Positions 33,817 through 43,189 of a DNA stretch of 64,000 nt are shown here, piece by piece. Under the pieces are notes generated by a model, which worked only from the letters and a program-made list of their open reading frames with translations, was not told the origin of the DNA and did no database searches. The position numbers were made by a program, and so were the translations under genes. This DNA is from Collinsella stercoris DSM 13279 (GTDB lineage Bacteria > Actinomycetota > Coriobacteriia > Coriobacteriales > Coriobacteriaceae): assembly GCF_020735465.1 (NCBI RefSeq), contig NZ_CP085935.1:372001-436000 (forward strand), written 5' to 3'. Every line of letters begins with the position of its first letter. The first letter of the stretch is position 1.

Positions 33817-35298
33817 ATGCGCCAGGGTTTCGATAACGAGAAGTACATCGCCAGCCAGGCCGAGCACATCAAGGAGCGCATCGCCCAGTTCGGCGGCAAG
33901 CTCTACCTCGAGTTCGGCGGCAAGCTCTTCGACGATTACCATGCGAGCCGCGTACTTCCCGGCTTTGAGCCCGACAGCAAGTTCCGCATGCTCAAGAGCC
34001 TGGCGGACGACGTCGAGATCATCATCGCGATCAACGCCAACCACATCGAGAAGAACAAGGCCCGCGGCGACCTCGGCATCACCTATGACGAGGACGTGCT
34101 GCGCCTGGCGGACATCTTCCGCTCCAACGGCTTTTTGGTCGGCGCCGTGGTGCTCACCCAGTACTCCGGCCAGCCGGCGGCAGATCAGTTCCGCCGTCGC
34201 CTCTCGATGCTCGGCATCACGTGCAAGCTGCACTATCCCATCGAGGACTATCCGCACGACATCGACCTCATCGTGAGCGAGGACGGCTACGGCAAGAACG
34301 AGTTCGTCGAGACCACGCGCCCGCTCGTCGTGGTGACGGCGCCGGGCCCGGGCTCGGGCAAGCTCGCCACCTGCCTGTCGCAGCTCTACCATGAGCATAG
34401 GCGCGGCGTGGCGGCCGGCTACGCCAAGTTCGAGACCTTCCCCGTGTGGAACCTGCCGCTCAACCACCCGGTGAACATCGCCTACGAGGCCGCCACGGTC
34501 GACCTCGACGACGCCAACATCATCGATCCCTTCCACCTCGAGGCGCACGGCGTCACCACGGTGAACTACAACCGCGACGTCGAGGCGTTCCCCGTGGTCA
34601 AGGCCCTCATGGAGAAGATCCTGGGCGAGAGCCCCTATATGAGCCCCACCGACATGGGCGTCAACATGGTGGGCTACGCCATCTGCGACGACGAGGCGTG
34701 CCGCGAGGCGGCCAACATGGAGATCGTCCGCCGCTACTTCACCGCCGCCGTCAACGTCAAGCGCACGGGCTGCGGCTCGGAGCAGGTGGACAAGCTCAAG
34801 GCCATCATGCAGAAGGTCGGCGTCAACAAGGACCTGTCCCCGGCCCGCTCCGCGGCGCTGCTCAAGGAGGAGACCACCGGTTCTCCCGCTGGCGCCATGG
34901 TGCTGCCCGACGGCTCGGTCGTCACGGGCAAGACCTCCACGCGCCTGGGCGCGGCGAGCTCGCTCATGATGAACGCGCTCAAGGCCGTCACCGGCGTGGA
35001 CATGGAGCTCGAGGTCATCTCGAACGACGCCATCGAGCCCATCAGCCGCCTCAAGACGAGCCAGCTCGGCAGCGTGAACCCGCGCCTGCACCCGGACGAG
35101 ACGCTCATCGCGCTCTCCATCACCTCCGCCACGAGCGAGGTGGCCGCCCACGTGCTCGCCGGCCTGCCCCTCCTGCGCGGTTGCGACGCGTTCTTCTCGG
35201 TGATCATCTCCAGCTCCGATGAGGCGCTGTTCAAGAAGCTCGGCATCAACGTCTGCTGCGAGCCCAAGTTCGAGCGCAGCGGGTACTATCACCGCTAG
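33817..35298 (+). CDS. DUF1846 family protein
   Basis: 493 residues, the normal full length. The own start ATG at 33817 follows AAGGAG, so it does not need the transposase frame that runs into it. The family opening GFDNEKYIASQAEHIKERI is intact. A P-loop-like GPGSGKLATCLSQ (near residue 180) and PVWNLPLNHPVNIAYEAATVDL follow. DUF1846 proteins are widespread in anaerobes; structures suggest nucleotide binding but the function is unknown. xerD follows after two bases, so they form an operon. Confidence 0.9.
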   Translation: MRQGFDNEKYIASQAEHIKERIAQFGGKLYLEFGGKLFDDYHASRVLPGFEPDSKFRMLKSLADDVEIIIAINANHIEKNKARGDLGITYDEDVLRLADIFRSNGFLVGAVVLTQYSGQPAADQFRRRLSMLGITCKLHYPIEDYPHDIDLIVSEDGYGKNEFVETTRPLVVVTAPGPGSGKLATCLSQLYHEHRRGVAAGYAKFETFPVWNLPLNHPVNIAYEAATVDLDDANIIDPFHLEAHGVTTVNYNRDVEAFPVVKALMEKILGESPYMSPTDMGVNMVGYAICDDEACREAANMEIVRRYFTAAVNVKRTGCGSEQVDKLKAIMQKVGVNKDLSPARSAALLKEETTGSPAGAMVLPDGSVVTGKTSTRLGAASSLMMNALKAVTGVDMELEVISNDAIEPISRLKTSQLGSVNPRLHPDETLIALSITSATSEVAAHVLAGLPLLRGCDAFFSVIISSSDEALFKKLGINVCCEPKFERSGYYHR

Positions 35299-35300
35299 GT

Positions 35301-36209
35301 ATGACCGAGCTGGAGCGGTGCTGCCGGGAGTACCTGGGGCACCTGTCGGTGGAACGCAACCTCTCGCCCTACACGGTCGCGGCGTATCGGCGTGACCTTG
35401 AGGCCTACCGCGCATTCTTGGCGGAGCGCGGGGTGACGGGTCCGGACAGCGTGACCCGCCGCGATGTCGAGGATTTTGTCGCGCATCGCCGCGAGACGGG
35501 GGCGGCCGACGCGTCGGTCAACCGCGCGCTGTCCGCCGTCAAGGGCCTCCATCGCTTCCTCGTGCGCGAGGGTATCTCCACGACGTACCCGACTTCCGCC
35601 ATCCGCACGCCCAAGGCGGCCAAGCACCTGCCCGATGTCATATCGATAGACCAGGCGTGCGCCCTGCTCGACCAGCCGTTTCCCGCAACGGCGGCGGGCG
35701 CGCGCGACCACGCGGCCCTCGAGGTCCTGTACGGTTGCGGCCTGCGCGTGAGTGAGCTCACGGGGCTCGACGTGCGCGACCTTCATCTCGATGAGGAGTT
35801 CCTGCTCGTGATGGGCAAGGGCTCGAAGGAGCGCTTGGCGCCCATAACCGGCTCGGCGCTGCGGGCCCTCGAAGCGTACCTCACGCTCGGCGCGCGCGAT
35901 GAGCTCATGGGGCATGCGCGCGCCGCGGGTGTGAGCCCGGCGGTCTTTCTCAATGCACGGGGGACGCGCCTTTCCCGTCAAAGCGTCCATGCCATATGCG
36001 AGCGCTACGGCCGCATGGTGGGCATCGAGGGCCTGCATCCGCACACGCTGCGGCACTCGTTCGCCACGCACATGCTCGCGGGCGGCGCCGACCTGCGCGT
36101 ATTGCAGGAGATCCTTGGGCATGCGGATATCGCCACCACGCAAATCTACACGCATGTGGACCAAACGCAGCTGCGCGAGGTCTATCTCGCGGCGCACCCG
36201 CGCGCATAG
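35301..36209 (+). CDS. xerD: Tyrosine recombinase XerD-like
   Basis: 302 residues, normal for XerC/XerD. It resolves chromosome dimers at dif near division. An N-terminal SAM-like domain (residues 1-85) precedes the catalytic domain. Active-site residues are all visible: Arg in YGCGLRVSELTGL, Lys in GKGSKER, HTLRHSFATH (His-x-x-Arg), His in LGHADIATTQ, and Tyr in IYTHVD. It is not beside att-like sites or phage genes, so a housekeeping role fits. It starts two bases after the DUF1846 stop. XerC cannot be excluded. Confidence 0.92.
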   Translation: MTELERCCREYLGHLSVERNLSPYTVAAYRRDLEAYRAFLAERGVTGPDSVTRRDVEDFVAHRRETGAADASVNRALSAVKGLHRFLVREGISTTYPTSAIRTPKAAKHLPDVISIDQACALLDQPFPATAAGARDHAALEVLYGCGLRVSELTGLDVRDLHLDEEFLLVMGKGSKERLAPITGSALRALEAYLTLGARDELMGHARAAGVSPAVFLNARGTRLSRQSVHAICERYGRMVGIEGLHPHTLRHSFATHMLAGGADLRVLQEILGHADIATTQIYTHVDQTQLREVYLAAHPRA

Positions 36210-36722
36210 CCGCCGCGCATCGTCGCTCCGCTCGACCACCCGAGCTGCACGTATTACTTTCATGGGGCGGCCCGTTCGCGCGCGTCGTTCGGGCACCCAT
36301 GTCGTGACCGGTCATCACCGGACCCCGCCGTGCTCCTTCGCCCTGTCCCTGGCTGCCCCGTGGGGTATCCGCGCGCAAGCCCTCGCGTGGTGTCCGGGTG
36401 CTTTAGGGGTGGGAGCCCCACCCATAGCTCGCCCACAAGTCGGGCACAAATCAAAAATCGGTTCAACCTCAACTAGAAGGTTTAAGCTGCGGGAACGGTT
36501 CCGACCCGTGGTGGCCACGTATGGGCAAAACACAACATCTTGTGTGGGCACAAACGCCTGTTCGAGCTGATTGCGGGGGAGGCCTGAGCGCCCGGGGGAG
36601 CTGTGGGGGAGAAAGTGGGAAAAAGTGTTGCGAAAGGGGGGAGCCCCCCATAGAATGAAAAGCGTCGACGGCGGGGTGGCTCCCGCACATGCCCACGAGT
36701 AAGCCTAAGGGGGTGCGCGCCA
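36210..36722. promoter_or_regulatory. Intergenic leader of the dcw cluster
   Basis: About 510 bases without a gene. It holds a small GGGTGGG/CCCACCC hairpin near 36405-36423 (probable end of the xerD transcript) and the MraZ-type repeats at 36612-36638. Confidence 0.5.
36612..36638 (+). promoter_or_regulatory. Candidate MraZ-binding direct repeats
   Basis: AAAGTGGG (36612) and AAAGTGTT (36622) with a ten-base period, then AAAGGGGG (36633). MraZ is known to bind tandem AAAGTG/TGGG-type boxes at this spacing upstream of its own gene. Confidence 0.7.
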
Positions 36723-37157
36723 GTGTATTTCAACGGGACCTACGATCGAAATCTCGATGCAAAGGGTCGTTTGTCACTGCCGCCCGCCTTTAAAAAGCAG
36801 CTCGAGGGCCTTGTGCGCGTCCTTCCCGCTCCTGAGAAGGAAGTCGACGCCCTGTACGTGTTCACCGAGGACACGTTCAAGGTCTGGGTTGACTCTGTGT
36901 TTGAGGCGAAAGGCGGGTTCGATCCCACCAATCGCTCCCATCGCATGGTCAAGGAGGCTCTGTACGGTGCGGCAACCACACTTGAAATAGACTCTGCCGC
37001 CCGCATCAGCCTTCCCGAGCACGACCGCAAGAAGGCTCATCTGGATCGCGAGGTCACGGTTGTCGGTGGCGACGACCGCCTGGTGATCTGGGATCGCGAG
37101 ACCTATGCGGCACGTCAGGCCGAGACCGAGGACATCCTCGCGGACTTCTTCGATTAA
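36723..37157 (+). CDS. mraZ: Transcriptional regulator MraZ
   Basis: 144 residues, standard length, starting at the GTG at 36723. Two SpoVT/AbrB-like halves carry the DxxGR signature: NLDAKGRLSLPPAF (near 10-23) and DSAARISLPEHDR (near 88-100). It is the first gene of the cluster and, in other bacteria, represses the dcw promoter through repeated boxes; such boxes lie about 85 bases upstream here. Confidence 0.96.
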   Translation: MYFNGTYDRNLDAKGRLSLPPAFKKQLEGLVRVLPAPEKEVDALYVFTEDTFKVWVDSVFEAKGGFDPTNRSHRMVKEALYGAATTLEIDSAARISLPEHDRKKAHLDREVTVVGGDDRLVIWDRETYAARQAETEDILADFFD

Positions 37158-37170
37158 GGGAGACGCCCCC

Positions 37171-38148
37171 ATGGACACGAACGAGGGAGCAGGTACGTTG
37201 ACACCTGAATATCGGCATGAACCTGTCATGCTCCAAGAAGTGCTCGAGCAGCTTCAGCTCTCCGCGGGATCCGTCGCGTGCGACTGCACGCTCGGCGGTG
37301 CGGGCCATTCCGTCAGGATGGCCGCCCAGGTTGGGACCGAGGGGCTGTTGCTGGGAATCGACCAGGACGACATGGCGCTCGAGGCGGCGGGGAAGCGGCT
37401 TGACGCCGAGGCTCCGGGAACGCCGCATAAGCTCCTCAAGGGCAACTTTGGGGACTTGGACGAGCTCTTGTGCTCGGCGCAGGTGCCGGGCGTGGATGGA
37501 TTCCTCTTCGACCTGGGCGTCTCGAGCCCCCAACTCGATATCCCTGGTAGGGGTTTCTCGTACAACGAGGACGCCCCACTCGACATGCGTATGGATCCGG
37601 GAACCAACACCTTAAACGCAGCTGAGGTCTTGAACACCTATACCGAAGCCGACCTCGCCCGGATTCTCCGCATCTACGGAGAGGAGAAGTTCGCCCGCCA
37701 GATCGCGCGCGAGATCGTGCGCAGAAGGCAGGTGGCTCCTCTTGCCACCACGGGAGATTTCGTCGATGTCATCAAGGCCGGCATTCCGGCCGCCGCGCGC
37801 CGGCACGGGGGTCATCCCGCCAAGCGCAGCTTCCAGGCCATCCGCATCGAGGTCAACCATGAGCTCGATGTCCTCGAGCGCGGGCTCGAGGCGGCGGTGC
37901 GCTGGCTCAACCCGTCCGGGCGCGTGTGCGTGATCTCGTACCACTCGCTTGAGGACCGCATCGTCAAGCGCCTGTTCCAGGAGCTCTCGCAGGGGTGCAC
38001 CTGCCCGCCGGATATCCCGGTGTGCGTGTGCGGCAACGTGCCGATAGTCAAGGTCACCACCCGCAAACCACTGGTTGCCACGGCCGAGGAGGTCGCGCGC
38101 AACCCACGAGCGCGATCGGCCAAGATCCGCTGCGCCGAACGCCTCTAG
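37171..38148 (+). CDS. rsmH: 16S rRNA m4C1402 methyltransferase
   Basis: 325 residues. The ATG at 37171 follows AAGGGAG. SAM motif I is DCTLGGAGHS (near residue 38), followed by GIDQDD and FLFDLGVSSPQLD. The family C-terminal end (SYHSLEDRIVKRLF and NPRARSAKIRCAERL) is intact. The enzyme N4-methylates C1402 of 16S rRNA. Second gene of the cluster as in most bacteria. Confidence 0.97.
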   Translation: MDTNEGAGTLTPEYRHEPVMLQEVLEQLQLSAGSVACDCTLGGAGHSVRMAAQVGTEGLLLGIDQDDMALEAAGKRLDAEAPGTPHKLLKGNFGDLDELLCSAQVPGVDGFLFDLGVSSPQLDIPGRGFSYNEDAPLDMRMDPGTNTLNAAEVLNTYTEADLARILRIYGEEKFARQIAREIVRRRQVAPLATTGDFVDVIKAGIPAAARRHGGHPAKRSFQAIRIEVNHELDVLERGLEAAVRWLNPSGRVCVISYHSLEDRIVKRLFQELSQGCTCPPDIPVCVCGNVPIVKVTTRKPLVATAEEVARNPRARSAKIRCAERL

Positions 38149-38223
38149 TCGTTTGGTGCCCGCGAATCCGCCCCGCGCCATTTGTTTCGCTTTCTACTTT
38201 TCCGGGACGGAGGGTCGCATATC

Positions 38224-38703
38224 ATGGGTTACCACACCTCAAATGCAGCATATGCCTATGATATGCGGCCCCAAACCCATGCCGGCTACGCTCCGGCCCC
38301 GACTCCGGCGGAGAACGCGCGCCCGCGCCTCGACGTCGTTGCGGGCGCCGGCCGCGAGGCGAGCCAGGACGTAAGCCCCCAGTTCACGCATTGCGTCAAG
38401 GTCTTCGCGGTGCTCGCGGTGCTGTTCGTGGCCCTGGGCCTGTTCCGCGTGACCCTCGCCGGCCTCACCACGTCGACGCTCAACAGCGCGGCGACGCTGT
38501 CCAACGAACTTACCGAAGAGCAGGAGCAGAGCTCCGACCTCGAGGTCATGCGCGCCGTCTACGGCTCCTCCACGCGCATTCGCGACCTTGCGGAGGGCTA
38601 TGGCATGGTGGCCGCCGAGAGCGGCGTCACCCTCGACTTCACCGAGTACACCGATTCGTCCGTCAGCGCCGATGCGGGTGCGTCGCCCGCGCTCGGCGAG
38701 TAG
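38224..38703 (+). CDS. ftsL: Cell division protein FtsL-like
   Basis: 159 residues. The ATG at 38224 follows GGAGGG. A Pro/Ala-rich cytoplasmic N-terminus of about 57 residues, one membrane helix (about 58-76), then a coiled-coil-like region (TLNSAATLSNELTEEQEQSS) and a short tail. FtsL is poorly conserved; the identification rests on position between rsmH and ftsI, topology and size. It would join FtsQ and FtsW/FtsI in the divisome. Confidence 0.8.
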   Translation: MGYHTSNAAYAYDMRPQTHAGYAPAPTPAENARPRLDVVAGAGREASQDVSPQFTHCVKVFAVLAVLFVALGLFRVTLAGLTTSTLNSAATLSNELTEEQEQSSDLEVMRAVYGSSTRIRDLAEGYGMVAAESGVTLDFTEYTDSSVSADAGASPALGE

Positions 38704-38721
38704 GCGGCAGGGCGGCTGCGC

Positions 38722-40623
38722 ATGTCGTCTGATAGGAACGGAAATCGCGGTTTTGACCGCAGGGGAGGCGCGCGCGGCGACGTGCGTCGCGGCCGTTACG
38801 CGGGCCGCGAGGACGCCTCGACGCGCGTCGGCTCGGACCGTCGCGCGGGCGCTGACCGCATGGCTCCCGGTGCCCGAGACCCTCGCTCGCGCGGGGGCCG
38901 CACCTCGGGCGAGCGCCGTCGCGTCCAGACCGACTGGCTGCATTCCGACCTCGCCAACGAGCCCATTTCGCGCCACGGGTTCCTCATGGCGGGCCTGGGC
39001 CTCGCCGGCCTCGCCATCACCGCGCGCCTCGCCGATTTCCAGCTGGTGAACGCAGACCGGTACCAGGCCGAGGCAGATGCCCGCAGGCTCACCAGCCAGG
39101 TGCTCTACGCCAAGCGCGGCACGATCTACGATCGCAACGGCACCGTGCTCGCCTCGAGCGTCGAGTGCAAGAACGTCTACGTCAATCCGCAGCTCATCGA
39201 GAAGAAGCAGCGCAAAAAGGCGATCAAGGCCCTCGTCGAGGTGTTGGACGTGGAGGAGGATTTCGTCTCCGACCTGATCGACCAGGACACCACGTTCGCG
39301 TATGTCAAGCGCCAGGTCGACGAGGCGGACGCCGAGATCCTGGAAAAGAAAAACATCACGGGCATCGAGTTCGAGCCCGCCATCAAACGCGTGTATCCCA
39401 ACGGGGCGCTCGCCTCGCAGGTGCTGGGCATCGTCAACGTGGACAACGTGGGCGTGTCCGGCCTGGAAAAGCAATACGACGAGATCCTCACGGGCGTCAA
39501 CGGGTCGTTGGCGCGCGAGCGTGCGCTCGACGGCTCGTTCATCGCCGGCGGAGCGTACAAAAAGGTGCCGGCGCAGGACGGCATGGACATCGTGCTGGGC
39601 CTCGACGCCAACATCCAGCGCGTCGCGGAGGACGCCCTGGCCGAGGTCGTCGAGCGGGTGGGGGCCAAGAACGGCTCGGTCATGGTGAGCGACCCCACCA
39701 CGGGCGAGATCATCTGCTGCTGCTCGTATCCCACCTTCGACCCCACGGACCTCGCCTCCGCCTCCAGCGCGGACCTCAACCTGCGCATGGTGACCGACGT
39801 TTACGAGCCGGGCTCCGTGTTCAAGTCGTTCGTGGCGGCCGCCGCCATCGAGCACGAGGGCATGACGCCCGACACCGAGTTCTCGGTGCCCGCGGTGGTC
39901 CAGGTGGGCGACGACCAGGTGCGCGACGCCGACAAGCGCGATTACGGCATGACCATGACGCTGCGGGAGATGATGCGCCGCTCCTCGAACACGGGCTTTG
40001 TGCTCGTGGGGCAACAGGTGGGGGCCGACGACTTCGACGCCCACGTGATCGGCGATTTTGGGTTCGGCGCGTCCACGGGAATCGATTTTCCGGGCGAGTC
40101 GCTCGGCATCATCAAGGACCGCGACGAGTACGACGGCGCGACGCTGGGATCCATGTCCTTTGGCCAGGCGCTCGCGGTGGAGCCCGTGCAGATGGTCCGC
40201 GCCATGAGCGCCATCGCCAACAAGGGCGTCATGACCACGCCGCATTTTCTCAAGACCCGTGCCGGCCAGGAGGTCGATTGGACGGACGGCGAGACGCGCG
40301 TGGTGTCGGAGGAGACCGCGCGCGCCGTGGCGGACATGATGCGCACCGTGGTGGATGAGGGCACGGGCAAGCTCGCGCAGGTCGTCGGCTATGAGGTCTC
40401 GGGCAAGACCGGCACGGCGGAGCGCGCGGCGGAGGGCCAGAACGGCTATCTGGAGGATAACTACATGTCCTCGTTCATGGGCTTCGTCTCGACGAGCGAC
40501 CCGCGCGCCATGTGCTATATCACGCTCGACGGCACGGCGGCGGGCTCCGATGCGGCGACGCCCGTGTTCAGGACGATCATGGAGACGGCCCTGCCGGCGC
40601 TGGGCATCAAGCCCACGCGGTAG
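38722..40623 (+). CDS. ftsI: Septal peptidoglycan transpeptidase (class B PBP)
   Basis: 633 residues. A very basic N-terminal tail of about 80 residues precedes the membrane helix (about 86-104). The dimerisation domain follows, then the transpeptidase domain with SVFK (active Ser near 366), SSN (near 421) and KTGT (near 560). No PASTA domains follow. It cross-links septal peptidoglycan with FtsW. The Arg/Gly-rich tail is longer than in model species and may bind DNA, membrane or partners. In the cluster it lies 18 bases after ftsL. Confidence 0.96.
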   Translation: MSSDRNGNRGFDRRGGARGDVRRGRYAGREDASTRVGSDRRAGADRMAPGARDPRSRGGRTSGERRRVQTDWLHSDLANEPISRHGFLMAGLGLAGLAITARLADFQLVNADRYQAEADARRLTSQVLYAKRGTIYDRNGTVLASSVECKNVYVNPQLIEKKQRKKAIKALVEVLDVEEDFVSDLIDQDTTFAYVKRQVDEADAEILEKKNITGIEFEPAIKRVYPNGALASQVLGIVNVDNVGVSGLEKQYDEILTGVNGSLARERALDGSFIAGGAYKKVPAQDGMDIVLGLDANIQRVAEDALAEVVERVGAKNGSVMVSDPTTGEIICCCSYPTFDPTDLASASSADLNLRMVTDVYEPGSVFKSFVAAAAIEHEGMTPDTEFSVPAVVQVGDDQVRDADKRDYGMTMTLREMMRRSSNTGFVLVGQQVGADDFDAHVIGDFGFGASTGIDFPGESLGIIKDRDEYDGATLGSMSFGQALAVEPVQMVRAMSAIANKGVMTTPHFLKTRAGQEVDWTDGETRVVSEETARAVADMMRTVVDEGTGKLAQVVGYEVSGKTGTAERAAEGQNGYLEDNYMSSFMGFVSTSDPRAMCYITLDGTAAGSDAATPVFRTIMETALPALGIKPTR

Positions 40624-40710
40624 GGTTCACATGGCCTGCACCACCATGCGGGTGAGTCGAGGTACCATCAATAGGTTGTATGGTGCCGCAGTGGAAAGGT
40701 TGCCACTCAT

Positions 40711-42159
40711 ATGGTTGAGATCGCAGTCAAGTATCTCGAGAGCACGACGGGCGCGCGCCTTGCGGCGGGGGACCCCGACCGCATGTGCCGGGGCGTGACC
40801 ATCGACTCGCGCGTCGTCGAGCCGGACGCCATCTTCGTGGCCTTTCCCGGCGAGCGCGTGGACGGCAACGACTTCGCGCTCAAGGCGATCGAGCTGGGCG
40901 CGGGCGCGGTCGTGATGACGCGCGACCCGGAGGACGAGGTCGTCGCCATGGCCCGCGACCGCGGGTGCGCCGTCCTTACCTGCGACGACCCCACCGAGTT
41001 CTTGCTGCGCCTGGCCCAGGGCTACCGCGCCCGCCTGCGCTGCACGGTCATCGGCGTGACCGGATCGATCGGCAAGACCACGACCAAGGACGTCCTGGCG
41101 GCGTGCCTTTCCAAGCGCTACCGCGTGCACGCCACGGCGGGCAACTACAACAACCTCATCGGGCTGCCGCTCACCATCCTGTCGGCCCCGGCGGACACGC
41201 AGATGCTCGTGCTCGAGATGGGCATGAACGACTTTGGCGAGATCAGCCGCCTCACGGCGTGCGCCCAGCCCACCTTTGGCATCATCACCAAGGTGGGGAC
41301 CTCGCATATCGGCATGCTCGGCAGCCGGGAGGGGATCGCCCGCGCCAAGGCGGAGATCGTCGAGGGCATGCCCCCCAGCGCGGAGAACTTCGAGGGCCAT
41401 CACTCGGCCCTGGTGCTGCACGGCGAGGACGACTTCACGCCGTACATCATCGAGCGCTATGCCCGTCCCGCGGGGATCGACGTGGTGCTGGCCGGGACCT
41501 CGACCGACGACGACGTATGCGCGACCCATATCGAGCTCGACGAGGACGGACGTGCCCACTTCGACATCACGTTCGAGGACGGTTCGAGCTTTAAGACCCA
41601 CCTGTCGATCCCCGGTGCGCAGTCGGTCCCCAACGCGCTGTTCGCCGCGGCCGTGGCGCATCGCCTGGGCGTCCCCGCCTTCGAGATCGACGAGGCGTTC
41701 GCCTCGCTCGAGATGACCGGTCGCCGCGCGCAGGTCCGCCATGCCGCATGCGGCGCCCGCGTGATCGACGACTCGTACAACGCGAGCCCGGAGTCCATGG
41801 CCGCGGGCCTCGACCTGCTGGGCAGCCTGCCGTGCTCCGGCACGCGCATCGCCGTGCTGGGCGAGATGGGCGAGATGGGCGACGAGGCGCCGCGCCTGCA
41901 TGCGCTCACGGGCGCCTATGCCGCAGCGAAGCGGCCCGGGCTGCTCATCTGCGTGGGCGGGGAGCTCGCCGACGAGATGGCCGCCGCCGCGCGCCTCATG
42001 GGCATGGACGAGGGCGACGTCCAGGTGGTGCCGTCCTGCGATGTGCTCATCAAGCGTTTTGCCGGCGTGCTCGGCGTGCGCGACCTCGTGTTGGTGAAGG
42101 GCTCGCGCTTTGTCGGGCTCGACCGTTTTGTGGAAGAGGTGTGCGCCGATGCTCGGTAA
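40711..42159 (+). CDS. murF: UDP-MurNAc-tripeptide--D-Ala-D-Ala ligase
   Basis: 482 residues. The ATP-binding loop is GVTGSIGKTTTKD (near residue 115), followed by AGNYNNLIGLPLT, LEMGMNDFGEISRL and the C-terminal DSYNASPESMAAGL. These identify MurF within the Mur ligases. It adds D-Ala-D-Ala to the UDP-linked tripeptide in the cytoplasm. It overlaps mraY by 11 bases. No murE lies between ftsI and murF, unlike many dcw clusters; murE must be elsewhere. Confidence 0.95.
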   Translation: MVEIAVKYLESTTGARLAAGDPDRMCRGVTIDSRVVEPDAIFVAFPGERVDGNDFALKAIELGAGAVVMTRDPEDEVVAMARDRGCAVLTCDDPTEFLLRLAQGYRARLRCTVIGVTGSIGKTTTKDVLAACLSKRYRVHATAGNYNNLIGLPLTILSAPADTQMLVLEMGMNDFGEISRLTACAQPTFGIITKVGTSHIGMLGSREGIARAKAEIVEGMPPSAENFEGHHSALVLHGEDDFTPYIIERYARPAGIDVVLAGTSTDDDVCATHIELDEDGRAHFDITFEDGSSFKTHLSIPGAQSVPNALFAAAVAHRLGVPAFEIDEAFASLEMTGRRAQVRHAACGARVIDDSYNASPESMAAGLDLLGSLPCSGTRIAVLGEMGEMGDEAPRLHALTGAYAAAKRPGLLICVGGELADEMAAAARLMGMDEGDVQVVPSCDVLIKRFAGVLGVRDLVLVKGSRFVGLDRFVEEVCADAR

Positions 42160-43180
42160 CCCCGCGTATCCCACCTACCAGGTTTTTCTGGCCATCTTCA
42201 TATCTGCGATGATCGCCGGGCTCATCATGCCCCTGTGGATCCGCTTTCTCAAAAAAGACGGCATCGGGCAGCAGATTCGCGCCGACGGCCCCCAGTCGCA
42301 CCTGGTCAAGGCCGGCACGCCCACCATGGGCGGCGTGATCATCCTGCTCGCCGTCTGCCTCACCTGCCTGATCATGGCCCGTCCCACCGTCGAGCTGCTG
42401 CTCGCCGTGGGCGCGATGCTCGCCACCGGCGCGCTCGGCCTGTTCGACGACGTCACCAAAGTGGTGCAGAAGCGCTCGCTGGGCCTCACGCCCACGGGCA
42501 AGATGATCGGCCTCACCTTGATCGTCCTCGTGTTCTTTATCATCGCGGTGAACTATTGCGACGTGGCGTCGGTCATCCGCTTTCCGGGCGGCTTCACCAT
42601 CGACCTGGGCGTGCTCACCACCACCCTCACCGTGGGCGGGACGGACATCCGGATCCCCTGGCTCTATCTCGTCTTCGTGTTCCTGCTGCTGGCGGGCATG
42701 TCCAACGCCGTCAACCTCACCGACGGCCTCGACGGCCTGGCGGGTGGCACGGTGATGATCTCCATGATCGTCATGGCCGCCATCTGCTTCGTCCGCCACG
42801 ACGCGAACCTCGCCATCTTCTGCGCCGCCTGCGCCGGCGGCTGCATCGGCTTCTTGTGGTTCAACGCCTATCCCGCGCAGATCTTCATGGGCGATACCGG
42901 TTCCCTCGCGCTGGGCGGCGCGCTTGCCGCCGTGGCGGTGCTCACCAACACCGAGGTCGTGTCGCTCGTCGTGGGCGGGCTGTTCATCGCCGAGACCCTC
43001 TCGGTGATGATCCAGGTCGTGAGCTTTAAGGCCACCGGCAAGCGCGTGTTCCTCATGGCCCCCATTCACCATCATTTCGAAAAGAAGGGCTGGGCGGAGA
43101 CCAAGGTCGTCATTCGCTTTTGGATCGTCTCCGCCGCCTTTGGCGCGCTGGGCCTCGCCCTGTTCTTCCAGCTCGGATAG
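42149..43180 (+). CDS. mraY: Phospho-MurNAc-pentapeptide transferase
   Basis: 343 residues from the ATG at 42149, inside the murF end. Ten or so membrane helices. Signature motifs are KAGTPTMGG, GLFDDVTKV, NAVNLTDGLDGLAGG, FMGDTGSLALGG and the His box FLMAPIHHHFEKKG. It makes lipid I at the inner face of the membrane. Overlap with murF suggests coupled translation. Confidence 0.97.
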   Translation: MLGNPAYPTYQVFLAIFISAMIAGLIMPLWIRFLKKDGIGQQIRADGPQSHLVKAGTPTMGGVIILLAVCLTCLIMARPTVELLLAVGAMLATGALGLFDDVTKVVQKRSLGLTPTGKMIGLTLIVLVFFIIAVNYCDVASVIRFPGGFTIDLGVLTTTLTVGGTDIRIPWLYLVFVFLLLAGMSNAVNLTDGLDGLAGGTVMISMIVMAAICFVRHDANLAIFCAACAGGCIGFLWFNAYPAQIFMGDTGSLALGGALAAVAVLTNTEVVSLVVGGLFIAETLSVMIQVVSFKATGKRVFLMAPIHHHFEKKGWAETKVVIRFWIVSAAFGALGLALFFQLG

Positions 43181-43189
43181 GATGCTCAT

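Noticed and set aside
32914..35298. A genuine transposase-DUF1846 fusion protein
   Set aside because: DUF1846 has its own ribosome site and start at the family-typical place, and the transposase is truncated at its core. Kept as a finding but annotated as two features.
32893..35415. An 840-codon open frame on the minus strand
   Set aside because: It is the antisense shadow of the transposase fragment and DUF1846. High GC makes such frames common; the text is His/Arg/Ala-rich and matches no family.
38239..40245. A 668-codon open frame antisense to ftsL and ftsI
   Set aside because: Shadow of the well-supported ftsI gene; low-complexity composition and no ribosome site.
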